This document shows positions 43,986-52,306 of a DNA stretch of 64,000 nt, one piece after another; position 1 is the stretch's first letter, and every line of letters begins with the position of its first letter. The notes below the pieces were generated by a model. It ran no database searches. It saw only the letters and a program-made list of their open reading frames with translations, and was not told the origin of the DNA. The position numbers and the translations under genes were made by a program. Source of the DNA: Stenotrophomonas maltophilia (GTDB taxonomy: Bacteria > Pseudomonadota > Gammaproteobacteria > Xanthomonadales > Xanthomonadaceae); contig NZ_SRHZ01000046.1 of assembly GCF_004684085.1 (NCBI RefSeq), positions 62,001 through 126,000 of the forward strand, read 5' to 3'.

Positions 43986-46900
43986 ATGTTGACGCCCTCC
44001 ATCGTCCTCTTCGCCTGCATTGCATGGACCGCACTGCTGTTTGGCGTGGCGCTGTGGGGCGAGCGCCGGGGGCACCGGCTCTCGAAGGCATGGCCGCTCA
44101 TCTATGCACTGTCGCTGGCCGTGCACTGCACCGCGTGGACCTACTACGGCGCGGCCTCGCAGGGGCTGCAATGGGGCTTCCCCATTCCACCGACCCTGGC
44201 CGGAATGGCGCTGATCTTCGCGTTGGGCCTGCCGTTCCTGCTCCGCCTGGGGCGGCTGGCCAAACAGCACAACAGTGCCACCATCGCCGATCTGGTCGTC
44301 GCGCGACTGCGTGCCGATCGCGGCCTCGGCTTCACCATCACCCTGGTGGCGCTGTTCGGCATCATTCCCTATATCGCACTGCAGCTGAAAGCCGTCAGCC
44401 AGGGGCTGGGCGCCCTGCTCGGCGATCGGTTCGCGCCTGCCGGTGCGCAGCTGGACATGTCGTTCTGGTTCGCGCTGACGATGGCCGCGTTCACCCTGTT
44501 GTTCGGTGCACGCAAGGCATCGGCCACCGAGCCCAACCGCGGCATCGTGGTCGCACTGGGCCTGGAGTCGGTGTTGAAACTGGTGGCGCTGCTGGCCATT
44601 GGCCTGTATGCGGCGCTTTCCGTGCACAAGGCCGGCACGCCGCTGCTGGAGAAGATGGCGCAGCTGCCGCCGCCGGCCATCGTGCCGGACTATCTCACCA
44701 TGGTTGCGTTGGGGGCGATCTCCGCCTTCACCCTGCCGCACCAGTTCCATGTTGGCGTGGTCGAGCTTCGCCAGACCTCGGACCTGAAGACGGCACGCTG
44801 GATGTTCCCGGTCTACCTGCTGCTGATCGGCCTGCCGTCGGTGCCGATGGCATTGGCCGGTGCCGCGCAGCTGCCCGCCTCGGTATCGCCGGACCTGTAC
44901 GTGTTGGCGCTGCCGCAGGCCGGTGGTCACCATCTGCTGGCGCTGCTGGCCTATCTGGGCAGCCTCAGTGCGGCCACCGGCATGATGATCCTGTCCGGGC
45001 TGACTCTGTCGATCATGCTGGGCAACCATGGCTTCGGTTCGCGTCTGCTCGGCGGCATCGAGGGCGGTGTGGCCAACGCCGACCTGCGACCGCGCGTGCT
45101 GGCGTTCCGCCGTGCCGGCATCCTCGCCGTGTTCCTGATGGCGTGGCTGTACAGCCGCGCGATGAGCGACACCGAGGCACTCAGCGATTTCGGCCTGATG
45201 TCCTTCACCGCCCTCTCGCAGCTGGCACCGGCGGTGCTGCTGGCGGTGTATCGCCCACGTACGCCCTCCCCGGCCATCATGGCCGGCATCGTGCTGGGCT
45301 CATTGGCCTGGCTGTGGCTGGTACTGCTGCCAATGGTGATCCCGGCCCCAACGTCGTCGGTCAGCGCCGACGGTCTCCTTTGGTCGGCGATGGTCTCGCT
45401 GCGCGTGCAGCCGGGTCATATCGCCATCAGCATGGGCGCCAGCCTGGCAGTCAACCTGCTGACGGTTGCGCTGGTGTCGCATGCAGTGCGTCCCTCGCTG
45501 CCACGCCGAAGGGAAGCGGTGGCAGCAGCGTCGTTGCGCAGAACCGCCGGACGCTTCCTCGGCCAGGACCGGGCCCGGCAGCTGATGGACGGGCATGCCG
45601 GGCAGCTGCTGGATGATGACCGGGTCACCGCCGTCGAGCGCGAACTGACCGCCGTGGTTGGCGCGGGCATGGCACGATTGCTGGTGGAGGCCGCGCGTGA
45701 GGGCGGCGCCGCGCCATTGGATGCAGTGACCCGTGCCGTTGGCGAAGCCACCCAAGTACTGCGCTTCAACCAGCGCCTGCTGGAAGCTGCATTGGAAAAC
45801 ATGAGCCAGGGCATCAGCGTGGTCGATGCGCAGCTGCAGCTGGTGGCCTGGAACAGTCGCTACGCCGCGCTGTTCAAGTTTCCGCCGGAGCTGCTGCAGG
45901 TGGGGCAGCCGGTGGTCAATCTCACCGCCTGGGCCCTGGGGGAACTGAAGATCGGCGACGGCCCCGGCGACACGCCCACCAAGGCATTGCAGCGCCGCGT
46001 CGCGCATATGCGCCGTGGCACGCCGCATCTTTCCGAACGCATCTTCCCCGATGACACCATCGTCGAGATCCGCGGCAACCCGATGCCGGGCGGTGGCTAT
46101 GTAGCCACCTTCACCGATGTCACGGCGTTCCGCCGCGCGGAAGATGCGCTCAAGCGCAGCAATGAAACCCTCGAGCGCCGGGTGCAGGACCGCACCGCCC
46201 GCCTGGAACGGGCAGTGCACGAAGCCGAGCGCGCGAACGTGGCCAAGACCCGCTTCCTGACCGCCGTCGGCCACGACCTGATCCAGCCACTGCATGCGGC
46301 GCAGCTGCTGACCGATGCCATGTCGCAGCACATCGAATCAGAATTCCTCGATAGTTTCCTACGCCAGATCCGGGGTGCGCTGGATTCCACCGATGACCTG
46401 CTGTCGGGGCTTCTGGACATCTCGCGACTGGAAGCCGGCGGGCTGGTGGCCGATCCGCGCCCCTTCGCACTGTCGACCGTGCTGGATCCGCTTGCGCAGG
46501 AGTTCACGGTATTGGCCGCCGCGCGAGGCCTGCAGTTCCGCTACGTGCGGACCCACGCCTGGGTGCACAGTGACCCGCTGCTGTTGCGCCGTGTGCTGCA
46601 GAACTTCCTGGCCAATGCCATTCGCTACACCCGCCATGGCGGTGTATTGCTGGGTGTGCGCCGCCAGGGGCAGGCACTGCTGATCGGTGTGCATGACAGC
46701 GGCCCCGGCATTGCTCCGGAGCAGCAGGCGGTGGTGTTCGAGGAGTTCCATCGGGTCGATCGCAGCAACGGGCAAGGACTGGGCCTGGGCTTGACCATCG
46801 CGCACCGCATCGCCGGCCTGCTGCATGCGCCGCTGCACCTGCGCAGCGTGCTGGAGCACGGCTCGGCCTTTTCGATCAGCGTGCAACGCGCACCACCCCC

Positions 46901-47312
46901 CGCGGTCCCGCGCAGTTCACCGCCGGCGGGTACCAGCACCATCAAGGGCCTGCGCGTACTGGTGGTCGACAACGATACGGATGCGCTGGAAGCGATGCGG
47001 CAGATGCTGCTGGCCTGGGGCTGCGATGTTATCGCGGTGCGAGGCGGCGCCGAGGTCGGCGCGTCAGCACATTCGGCGGCGCTGTGGCTGTTCGACTACC
47101 ACCTGGATGACGGCGATACCGGCGTGGCGCTCTGGCAGCGGCTGGTCACCGAGCATGGGCCACGGCCGACGGTAATCCTCAGTGCGGATGGCGGCAGCGA
47201 TACGCGCGAGGCGGTGCGCGACGTTGGGCTGTCCCTGCTCAACAAGCCGTTCAAGCCGTTGGCGCTGCGCTGGGCGATCAACCACCTGCTGGCGGCCACC
47301 ACCACGCCCTGA
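43986..47312 (+). CDS. Transporter-like hybrid sensor histidine kinase
   Basis: An 1108-residue protein. Residues 1-490 form about 12-13 membrane helices of the sodium:solute symporter type (CbrA/NahK-like sensor kinases). A PAS region follows (about 600-720, ENMSQGISVVDAQLQLVAWN). The kinase core has His near 762 (AVGHDLIQPLH), N box NFLANAIRYTRHG, G boxes HDSGPGIAP and GLGLGLTIAHR. A C-terminal receiver (about 989-1105) carries the Asp in LFDYHLDD (near 1035). It probably senses a metabolite by its transporter part. The response regulator gene lies convergent, directly downstream. Confidence 0.9.
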   Translation: MLTPSIVLFACIAWTALLFGVALWGERRGHRLSKAWPLIYALSLAVHCTAWTYYGAASQGLQWGFPIPPTLAGMALIFALGLPFLLRLGRLAKQHNSATIADLVVARLRADRGLGFTITLVALFGIIPYIALQLKAVSQGLGALLGDRFAPAGAQLDMSFWFALTMAAFTLLFGARKASATEPNRGIVVALGLESVLKLVALLAIGLYAALSVHKAGTPLLEKMAQLPPPAIVPDYLTMVALGAISAFTLPHQFHVGVVELRQTSDLKTARWMFPVYLLLIGLPSVPMALAGAAQLPASVSPDLYVLALPQAGGHHLLALLAYLGSLSAATGMMILSGLTLSIMLGNHGFGSRLLGGIEGGVANADLRPRVLAFRRAGILAVFLMAWLYSRAMSDTEALSDFGLMSFTALSQLAPAVLLAVYRPRTPSPAIMAGIVLGSLAWLWLVLLPMVIPAPTSSVSADGLLWSAMVSLRVQPGHIAISMGASLAVNLLTVALVSHAVRPSLPRRREAVAAASLRRTAGRFLGQDRARQLMDGHAGQLLDDDRVTAVERELTAVVGAGMARLLVEAAREGGAAPLDAVTRAVGEATQVLRFNQRLLEAALENMSQGISVVDAQLQLVAWNSRYAALFKFPPELLQVGQPVVNLTAWALGELKIGDGPGDTPTKALQRRVAHMRRGTPHLSERIFPDDTIVEIRGNPMPGGGYVATFTDVTAFRRAEDALKRSNETLERRVQDRTARLERAVHEAERANVAKTRFLTAVGHDLIQPLHAAQLLTDAMSQHIESEFLDSFLRQIRGALDSTDDLLSGLLDISRLEAGGLVADPRPFALSTVLDPLAQEFTVLAAARGLQFRYVRTHAWVHSDPLLLRRVLQNFLANAIRYTRHGGVLLGVRRQGQALLIGVHDSGPGIAPEQQAVVFEEFHRVDRSNGQGLGLGLTIAHRIAGLLHAPLHLRSVLEHGSAFSISVQRAPPPAVPRSSPPAGTSTIKGLRVLVVDNDTDALEAMRQMLLAWGCDVIAVRGGAEVGASAHSAALWLFDYHLDDGDTGVALWQRLVTEHGPRPTVILSADGGSDTREAVRDVGLSLLNKPFKPLALRWAINHLLAATTTP

Positions 47313-47316
47313 CCTG

Positions 47317-47991
47317 TCAGGGCTCGCGCAGCTCTTCGATCTGCCGGGATGGATCGGCCAATCCCATTTCGTGCAGCACGCGGATGGCCTGCGCGCGGTT
47401 GCGTACGCCCAGCCGCTCCATGATGCGTGTCATGTGCGCCTTGACCGTGCGCAGCTGTACGCCCAGCCGGTCGGCAATCTGCTTGTTGAGCAGGCCTTCG
47501 GCCACCAGCCCCAGCACCTTGTATTGATGTGCGGACAGGCTGGCCAGGCGTGCGGCCAGGTCGGCATCCCTGCTGAACGGTGCCACCCGCGCCACCGGCT
47601 CGCGCAGCAGCGCCGGAATCCAGCGTTCGCCCTCCAGCACGGACTGCAGCGCGGACTGCAGCTCGTTCAAACCCGAGCTCTTGGGCAGGTAGCCCGCGGC
47701 GCCGAGGTCGATGGCACGCCGGATGACCTGCGGCTCCTCATTGGCGGAGACGATGATGATCGCCAGGCCCGGCTGCAATGCACGGATCGTGGCCAGCCCC
47801 GCCAACCCGTGGTTGCCGGGCATGTGCAGGTCCAGCAGCATCAGGTCGATCGACTGGCTCTCGATCACCTCCAGCACGCTGTGCAGCGAATCAGCCTCGC
47901 TGATCTGCAGGTCGGCGACCGCCTCTTCCGCCGCGCGATGCAGTGCCGCGCGGAACAAGGGGTGATCATCGGCGATAAGCAGGGTTGGCAT
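47317..47991 (-). CDS. LuxR/NarL-type response regulator
   Basis: A 224-residue regulator: receiver (1-120, with DDHPLF acid pocket and the phosphorylated Asp in LMLLDLHMPG) and a C-terminal LuxR helix-turn-helix (about 155-205, LSAHQYKVLGLVAEGLLNKQIADRLGVQL split by the usual turn). It is the cognate partner of the hybrid kinase, with only 4 bp between the two convergent stop codons. It is divergent from the acyl-CoA ligase gene. GTACCTAGGTAC (48032-48043), in their shared promoter, may be its binding site. Confidence 0.9.
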   Translation of the reverse strand: MPTLLIADDHPLFRAALHRAAEEAVADLQISEADSLHSVLEVIESQSIDLMLLDLHMPGNHGLAGLATIRALQPGLAIIIVSANEEPQVIRRAIDLGAAGYLPKSSGLNELQSALQSVLEGERWIPALLREPVARVAPFSRDADLAARLASLSAHQYKVLGLVAEGLLNKQIADRLGVQLRTVKAHMTRIMERLGVRNRAQAIRVLHEMGLADPSRQIEELREP

Positions 47992-48031
47992 GTCCTGGCG
48001 AGATTATCAAATAGGGTGCGCGCGCGAACAG

Positions 48032-48043
48032 GTACCTAGGTAC
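48032..48043. promoter_or_regulatory. Palindrome between response regulator and ligase genes
   Basis: GTACCTAGGTAC is a perfect 12-bp palindrome in the divergent promoter, 78 bp before the ligase ATG. It could be an operator of the response regulator. Confidence 0.3.
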
Positions 48044-48120
48044 GCTGGCGCAGCATGAAGGGCTTGCTAGTGTGGTGCGGAGAAGGCCGGCGACCGCAAC
48101 GCCGGCCACGAGGAAACGCC

Positions 48121-49767
48121 ATGTCATCCGCCCCCACTCCCGAGGCCCATGCCTACCCATTGCTGATCAAGCAGCTGCTGCTGATGCCGCTGGCGGTGAG
48201 CCCTGGACAGGAAATCGTCTACGGCGACCAGGTCCGATTCGATTACCGCACCCTGCAGGCGCGCATCGGCCAGCTGGCCGGGCTGTTGACCTCGTTGGGC
48301 GTCAGCCACGGCGACACGGTGGCGGTGATGGACTGGGACAGCAACCGCTACCTGGAGGCCTACTTCGCGGTGCCGATGATCGGTGCGGTGCTGATGATGG
48401 TGAACGTGCGCCTGGCGCCCGAGCAGATCGCGTACACGCTGAACCACAGCGGCGCGCGGGTGATCCTCGCCAACCGCGAGTTCCTGCCGCTGCTGGACAC
48501 CATCGACGAGCAGCTGCCGGGCCTGCGCACGCGCATCCTGCTGGACGATGCCGGCGGCCCGCTGCCGCCAGGCTTCGCCACCGAGTACGAAGCGGGCCTG
48601 CGTGATGCCACGCCGGTCGTCCATTTCCCGGACTTCGACGAGCATGCCCGTGCCACGGTGTTCTACACCACCGGAACCACCGGGTTGCCCAAGGGCGTCT
48701 ATTTCAGCCACCGGCAACTGGTGCTGCATTCGCTGGCGGCGATGGCCGCGCTCGGCGGCGCACCCCGTCAGGGCCGCCTGCATCGTGACGATGTCTACAT
48801 GCCCATTACCCCGATGTTCCATGTGCACGCGTGGGGCCTGCCATACGTGGCTACCGCGATGGGCATCAAGCAGGTCTATCCGGGACGCTACCTGCCTGCA
48901 AAGCTGCTGGCGTTGATCGCCCGCGAGAAGGTGACCTTCTCGCACTGCGTGCCGACCATCCTGCACATGCTGCTGGAACACCCGGACGCGGCGCAGACCG
49001 ACCTGGAGGGCTGGAAGGTGATCATCGGCGGTGCCGCCCTGCCCCGTGCCCTGGCGCAGCGTGCGCTGGCACGGGGCATCGACATCTTCGGCGGCTATGG
49101 CATGTCCGAGACCTGCCCTCTTCTTACCATCGCCCAGATCGACGTGGACAGCGTGACCGAGGCCGACGAGGTGCTGTCACTGCGCACCAAGGCCGGCATT
49201 CCGGTGCCGCTGGTGGACCTGCGCATTGTCGACCCGGACATGGGCGATGTCGTCCACGATGGCGTCGCCACCGGTGAAGTGGTGGCGCGTGCACCCTGGC
49301 TGACCCAGGGCTACCTGCACGATCCCGACGCTTCGGCAACACTGTGGGCGGGCGGCTACCTGCACACCGGCGACATTGGCAACATTGACGAAGGTGGCTA
49401 CCTGCGCGTCACCGATCGCATCAAGGACGTCATCAAGACCGGTGGCGAATGGATCTCCTCGCTCGCGCTGGAAGACATCATCGCCCTGCACCCGGCGGTC
49501 AGCGAGGTCGCGGTGATCGGTATCGCCGATACGAAATGGGGCGAACGGCCGCTGCCGCTGGTGGTCAGGCAGCCCGGCAGTGAGGTGTCAGAAGCAGAGA
49601 TCATCGAACTGGTCGCAGCGCGCAGCCGTTCCGGAGACATCTCACGCTATGCGATTCCGGAGCGTGTCAGCTTCGTGGATGCGATCGAGCGGACCAGCGT
49701 GGGCAAGATCAACAAGAAGAAGCTGCGCGGGCTGCATGATCCGGGCGCTGGCACCGGCGGGCGCTGA
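48121..49767 (+). CDS. Acyl-CoA synthetase (fatty-acid-CoA ligase)
   Basis: A 548-residue ANL-superfamily adenylate-forming enzyme: P-loop YTTGTTGLPKGVYFSHRQL, core PMFHVHAWGLPY, GGYGMSETCPLLT, then GYLHTGDIG and DRIKDVIKTGGEWISS, and C-terminal Lys in SVGKINKKKLRG. It activates medium/long-chain or aryl-alkyl acids with CoA. ATG 48121 has GAGGAAA 5 bases upstream; the frame opens at 48055 but is not needed. It is divergent from the response regulator, completing an acyl-use locus with the TonB receptor, hydrolase and MaoC genes. Confidence 0.9.
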   Translation: MSSAPTPEAHAYPLLIKQLLLMPLAVSPGQEIVYGDQVRFDYRTLQARIGQLAGLLTSLGVSHGDTVAVMDWDSNRYLEAYFAVPMIGAVLMMVNVRLAPEQIAYTLNHSGARVILANREFLPLLDTIDEQLPGLRTRILLDDAGGPLPPGFATEYEAGLRDATPVVHFPDFDEHARATVFYTTGTTGLPKGVYFSHRQLVLHSLAAMAALGGAPRQGRLHRDDVYMPITPMFHVHAWGLPYVATAMGIKQVYPGRYLPAKLLALIAREKVTFSHCVPTILHMLLEHPDAAQTDLEGWKVIIGGAALPRALAQRALARGIDIFGGYGMSETCPLLTIAQIDVDSVTEADEVLSLRTKAGIPVPLVDLRIVDPDMGDVVHDGVATGEVVARAPWLTQGYLHDPDASATLWAGGYLHTGDIGNIDEGGYLRVTDRIKDVIKTGGEWISSLALEDIIALHPAVSEVAVIGIADTKWGERPLPLVVRQPGSEVSEAEIIELVAARSRSGDISRYAIPERVSFVDAIERTSVGKINKKKLRGLHDPGAGTGGR

Positions 49768-49794
49768 CGCCCTCTGCCGGCACCGCTCAGCCGC

Positions 49795-50394
49795 TCAACC
49801 GCGCGACGCCCCGCCGTGCAGCAGCTGGACCCAGCTCTGGAATCCCTCCAGGAAGCGCTGCAGGCGCTTGCGCGTCGCGGCGTCGAAATCTTCCGCCTCG
49901 TTGTCGTAGGCCGCCGCTGCTTCGGCCACATAGAGCTGCGGCGAAGCCATGGTCAATGCGCCCATGGCGGTCAGTGTATGGCGCAGCTGCGACTGCGCCA
50001 GTTTGGTGCCCCAGTGACCCGGCGTGGCGCCGATGATCGCCACTGGCTTCGCTGAAAGAACCGTGCGGTATTCGGCATCATCGCGGGACAGCCAATCGAG
50101 CGTGTTCTTGAGTACGCCGGGCAGTGACTGGCTGTACTCCGGTGTGGCGATCAGCACGCCGTCAGCGCCTGCAACGGCCGCGCGCAGGCGCTTGACCCCG
50201 GCAGGACCGGCCGGATCGGCGGCTTCCAGGTCTTCGTCGAACAGCGGAATATCGGCAATGGTGTCATGCACGGTCAGCAGCAGGCCCGCAGGCGCGACGC
50301 CTGACGCGGCCCTGATCAGGCGCCGGTTGTAGCTGTTGCCACGCAGGCTGCCGGCAAACGCGAGAATGTTCAGCGGCGGAGAGGTGTCGGACAT
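49795..50394 (-). CDS. NADPH-dependent FMN reductase
   Basis: A 199-residue flavodoxin-fold enzyme with FAGSLRGNSYNRRLIRAAS (FMN loop) and GVLIATPEYSQSLPGVLKNTLDWLSR, the ChrR/YieF pattern of quinone and chromate reductases. It makes reduced FMN or reduces quinones in the cytosol. It is convergent with the ligase gene (27 bp between stop codons) and 138 bp downstream of the exporter gene stop on the same strand. It is not obviously part of the lasso locus. Confidence 0.85.
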   Translation of the reverse strand: MSDTSPPLNILAFAGSLRGNSYNRRLIRAASGVAPAGLLLTVHDTIADIPLFDEDLEAADPAGPAGVKRLRAAVAGADGVLIATPEYSQSLPGVLKNTLDWLSRDDAEYRTVLSAKPVAIIGATPGHWGTKLAQSQLRHTLTAMGALTMASPQLYVAEAAAAYDNEAEDFDAATRKRLQRFLEGFQSWVQLLHGGASRG

Positions 50395-50531
50395 ACGGGA
50401 TTCCTGGAATGAGTCGGTGCGGGGTCACGGGCCATGCATCGACAGCACGGGAGGCACCGGGAACGGTCGCGCACAGCGTACCCCAGAAGCATCGCGCTTC
50501 AGCTGCAGGCGCTGGTGTCCGTCAGGTCCCG

Positions 50532-52181
50532 TCAGCCCGTCGCAAGCACGATCACCTGATCGGCCGTGGTCACCACGCTGCGGCGATGGGTGATGGCCAC
50601 GATGGTGACATCATCGGCAAGCGCGCGGATGTGGCCCATGATCTCGCGCTCCGTCGCCTCGTCCAGCGCCGAGCTGGCTTCATCCAGTAACAGGATGGCG
50701 GGCTCGCCGTAGAGTGCACGCGCAATGGCGATGCGCTGCCGTTCGCCGCCGGAAAGTTTCAGGCCGCGCTCGCCCACCGTGGTTTCAAAGCCTTCGGGCA
50801 GTGCGTCGATCAAGGCCAGGATCGACGCCTTGTGGGTCGCGTGGCGCAACCGGGTGTCGTCGCGCGGGCGCCCCAGCAGGATGTTGTCGGCCAGGCTCTC
50901 GTTGAGCAGGATGACATCCTGGGGAACGACAGCGACGGCGGCATGCCACGCGGCACGGTCGATGTGGGCCAGGTCGGTGCCGTCGACCAGGATGCGACCG
51001 TGCTGGGGCTCGATCGACTTCAATGCCAGCTTGAACAGCGTCGACTTCCCTGCCCCTGTCTCCCCCATCAGGAAGTTGATGCCGCCACGCGCGGCGTGGA
51101 AGGACGCATCACGGACGCCGCGGCCATTGCCGTAGCGGTGGCTGACATGCTGGAACTCGATCCGGCCGCACTCCCCGTGGAATCGGCCGGCGTTCGCCGC
51201 CTGCCGTTCTTCGGGTGCCGCCCACAGTGCCGACAGCGGCTTCAGCAGCGTCCACGAACGGGCAACGTCATCGATCGAGCGCGCGATCATTTCAAAGGGC
51301 ATGTTGAGCTGCAGCAACAGCAGGTTGAACAGCACGATATCGCCGACGCTCAGGTCGCCGCTCTGGTAGCGCGGGAGCAGCAGTGCGAAGGTGACGATGA
51401 ACTCGACCGCCAGGCCGATACCCAACAGCGCGATGAAACCGATCCGCTGCAGCACGTAGGCACGCCAGCTGTCGCGGACCTCCTGGGCCTTCTGTTCGAA
51501 GCGCTGGATCATCCACGCGCTGCCGCCGAACTGGCGCAACGTCTCCATCGCGTTCATCGCATTGCCGACAAAGCGCGCATTCTGCTGGCCCGCCTCGACG
51601 GCCGCCTCACGATGGATCCGTGCTCGCCGGGTGGCGATGGCCGAGAGCGTGACGGCCACAGAACCGTAGCCGAGCACGATCGCCACCATCTGCAGGTTGA
51701 TCAGTGCGCCCAGTGTCACCAGGGTCAGCAGGATCTGCAGTGCGCTGGGAATGAACACCACCAGGCCGAGCTGCACCACGATCTTCAGCGCGTTGCGGCC
51801 CTTCTCCCCGGCCACCTGCAGTTCGGCTGCGTTGTAGTCCAGGAAGAAACTGTGGGTCTTCTTCAGCAGGCGCGCGAAATAGCGGGTGCTGGTGATGAAA
51901 CCCAGGTTCTCGCCGCTGAGGAACGACAGGTACTGCACGGTGTTCTGCAGGATGCTGGCAGCGCCGAGCATCACCGCATAGAGCAGGAACCATCCCGCCA
52001 GTTCACGGATGCCTTCGGTGCTGATGCGGTCGATCAGGCGCGAGAACAGGTACGGCGCTGCCACCGTGGCCAGGCTGGAAAGCACGACGATGGCGGCGAT
52101 CGACAGCAGCAGCCTGCGGTCGGCCTTCCAGTACCCGGCGAGGATCTCGGTGACCGGCGGCGGCAGCGCGAACATTCTCAT
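50532..52181 (-). CDS. ABC exporter (lasso peptide D-type)
   Basis: A 549-residue fused ABC exporter: about six membrane helices in 1-310 and a C-terminal ATPase with Walker A GETGAGKST, signature LSGGERQRIAIARAL and Walker B AILLLDEASSALD. ATG 52181 starts before the first helix; 52268 is possible but would begin 6 bp from the 17-bp inverted repeat. In lasso clusters the D transporter exports and gives immunity to the peptide. It sits about 6 kb from the cyclase gene, divergent from the TonB receptor, which shares the same control motif. Confidence 0.8.
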   Translation of the reverse strand: MRMFALPPPVTEILAGYWKADRRLLLSIAAIVVLSSLATVAAPYLFSRLIDRISTEGIRELAGWFLLYAVMLGAASILQNTVQYLSFLSGENLGFITSTRYFARLLKKTHSFFLDYNAAELQVAGEKGRNALKIVVQLGLVVFIPSALQILLTLVTLGALINLQMVAIVLGYGSVAVTLSAIATRRARIHREAAVEAGQQNARFVGNAMNAMETLRQFGGSAWMIQRFEQKAQEVRDSWRAYVLQRIGFIALLGIGLAVEFIVTFALLLPRYQSGDLSVGDIVLFNLLLLQLNMPFEMIARSIDDVARSWTLLKPLSALWAAPEERQAANAGRFHGECGRIEFQHVSHRYGNGRGVRDASFHAARGGINFLMGETGAGKSTLFKLALKSIEPQHGRILVDGTDLAHIDRAAWHAAVAVVPQDVILLNESLADNILLGRPRDDTRLRHATHKASILALIDALPEGFETTVGERGLKLSGGERQRIAIARALYGEPAILLLDEASSALDEATEREIMGHIRALADDVTIVAITHRRSVVTTADQVIVLATG

Positions 52182-52273
52182 CAGCGTCGGTCCGGCATCG
52201 GTGCAGTGGCTCCTGTATGGCGGTGCGCCTGCCCCCGCCTCCCGGCGCAGCAAGAGGTCGTCGCGCATATTGA

Positions 52274-52290
52274 ATGATATGATATAACAT
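52274..52290. promoter_or_regulatory. Shared inverted-repeat motif, copy 1 (exporter/receptor promoter)
   Basis: ATGATA-TGATA-TAACAT lies in the divergent promoter of the ABC exporter and TonB receptor genes. It matches the motif at 61183-61199 in 15 of 17 positions. In the second copy the arms are perfect complements. Confidence 0.6.
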
Positions 52291-52306
52291 CGCCATTGAA
52301 GGCGCG

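Noticed and set aside
52268..52268. ATG 52268 as start of the ABC exporter
   Set aside because: It would leave only 38 bp to the divergent receptor start and almost touch the 17-bp motif; ATG 52181 begins just before the first membrane helix.
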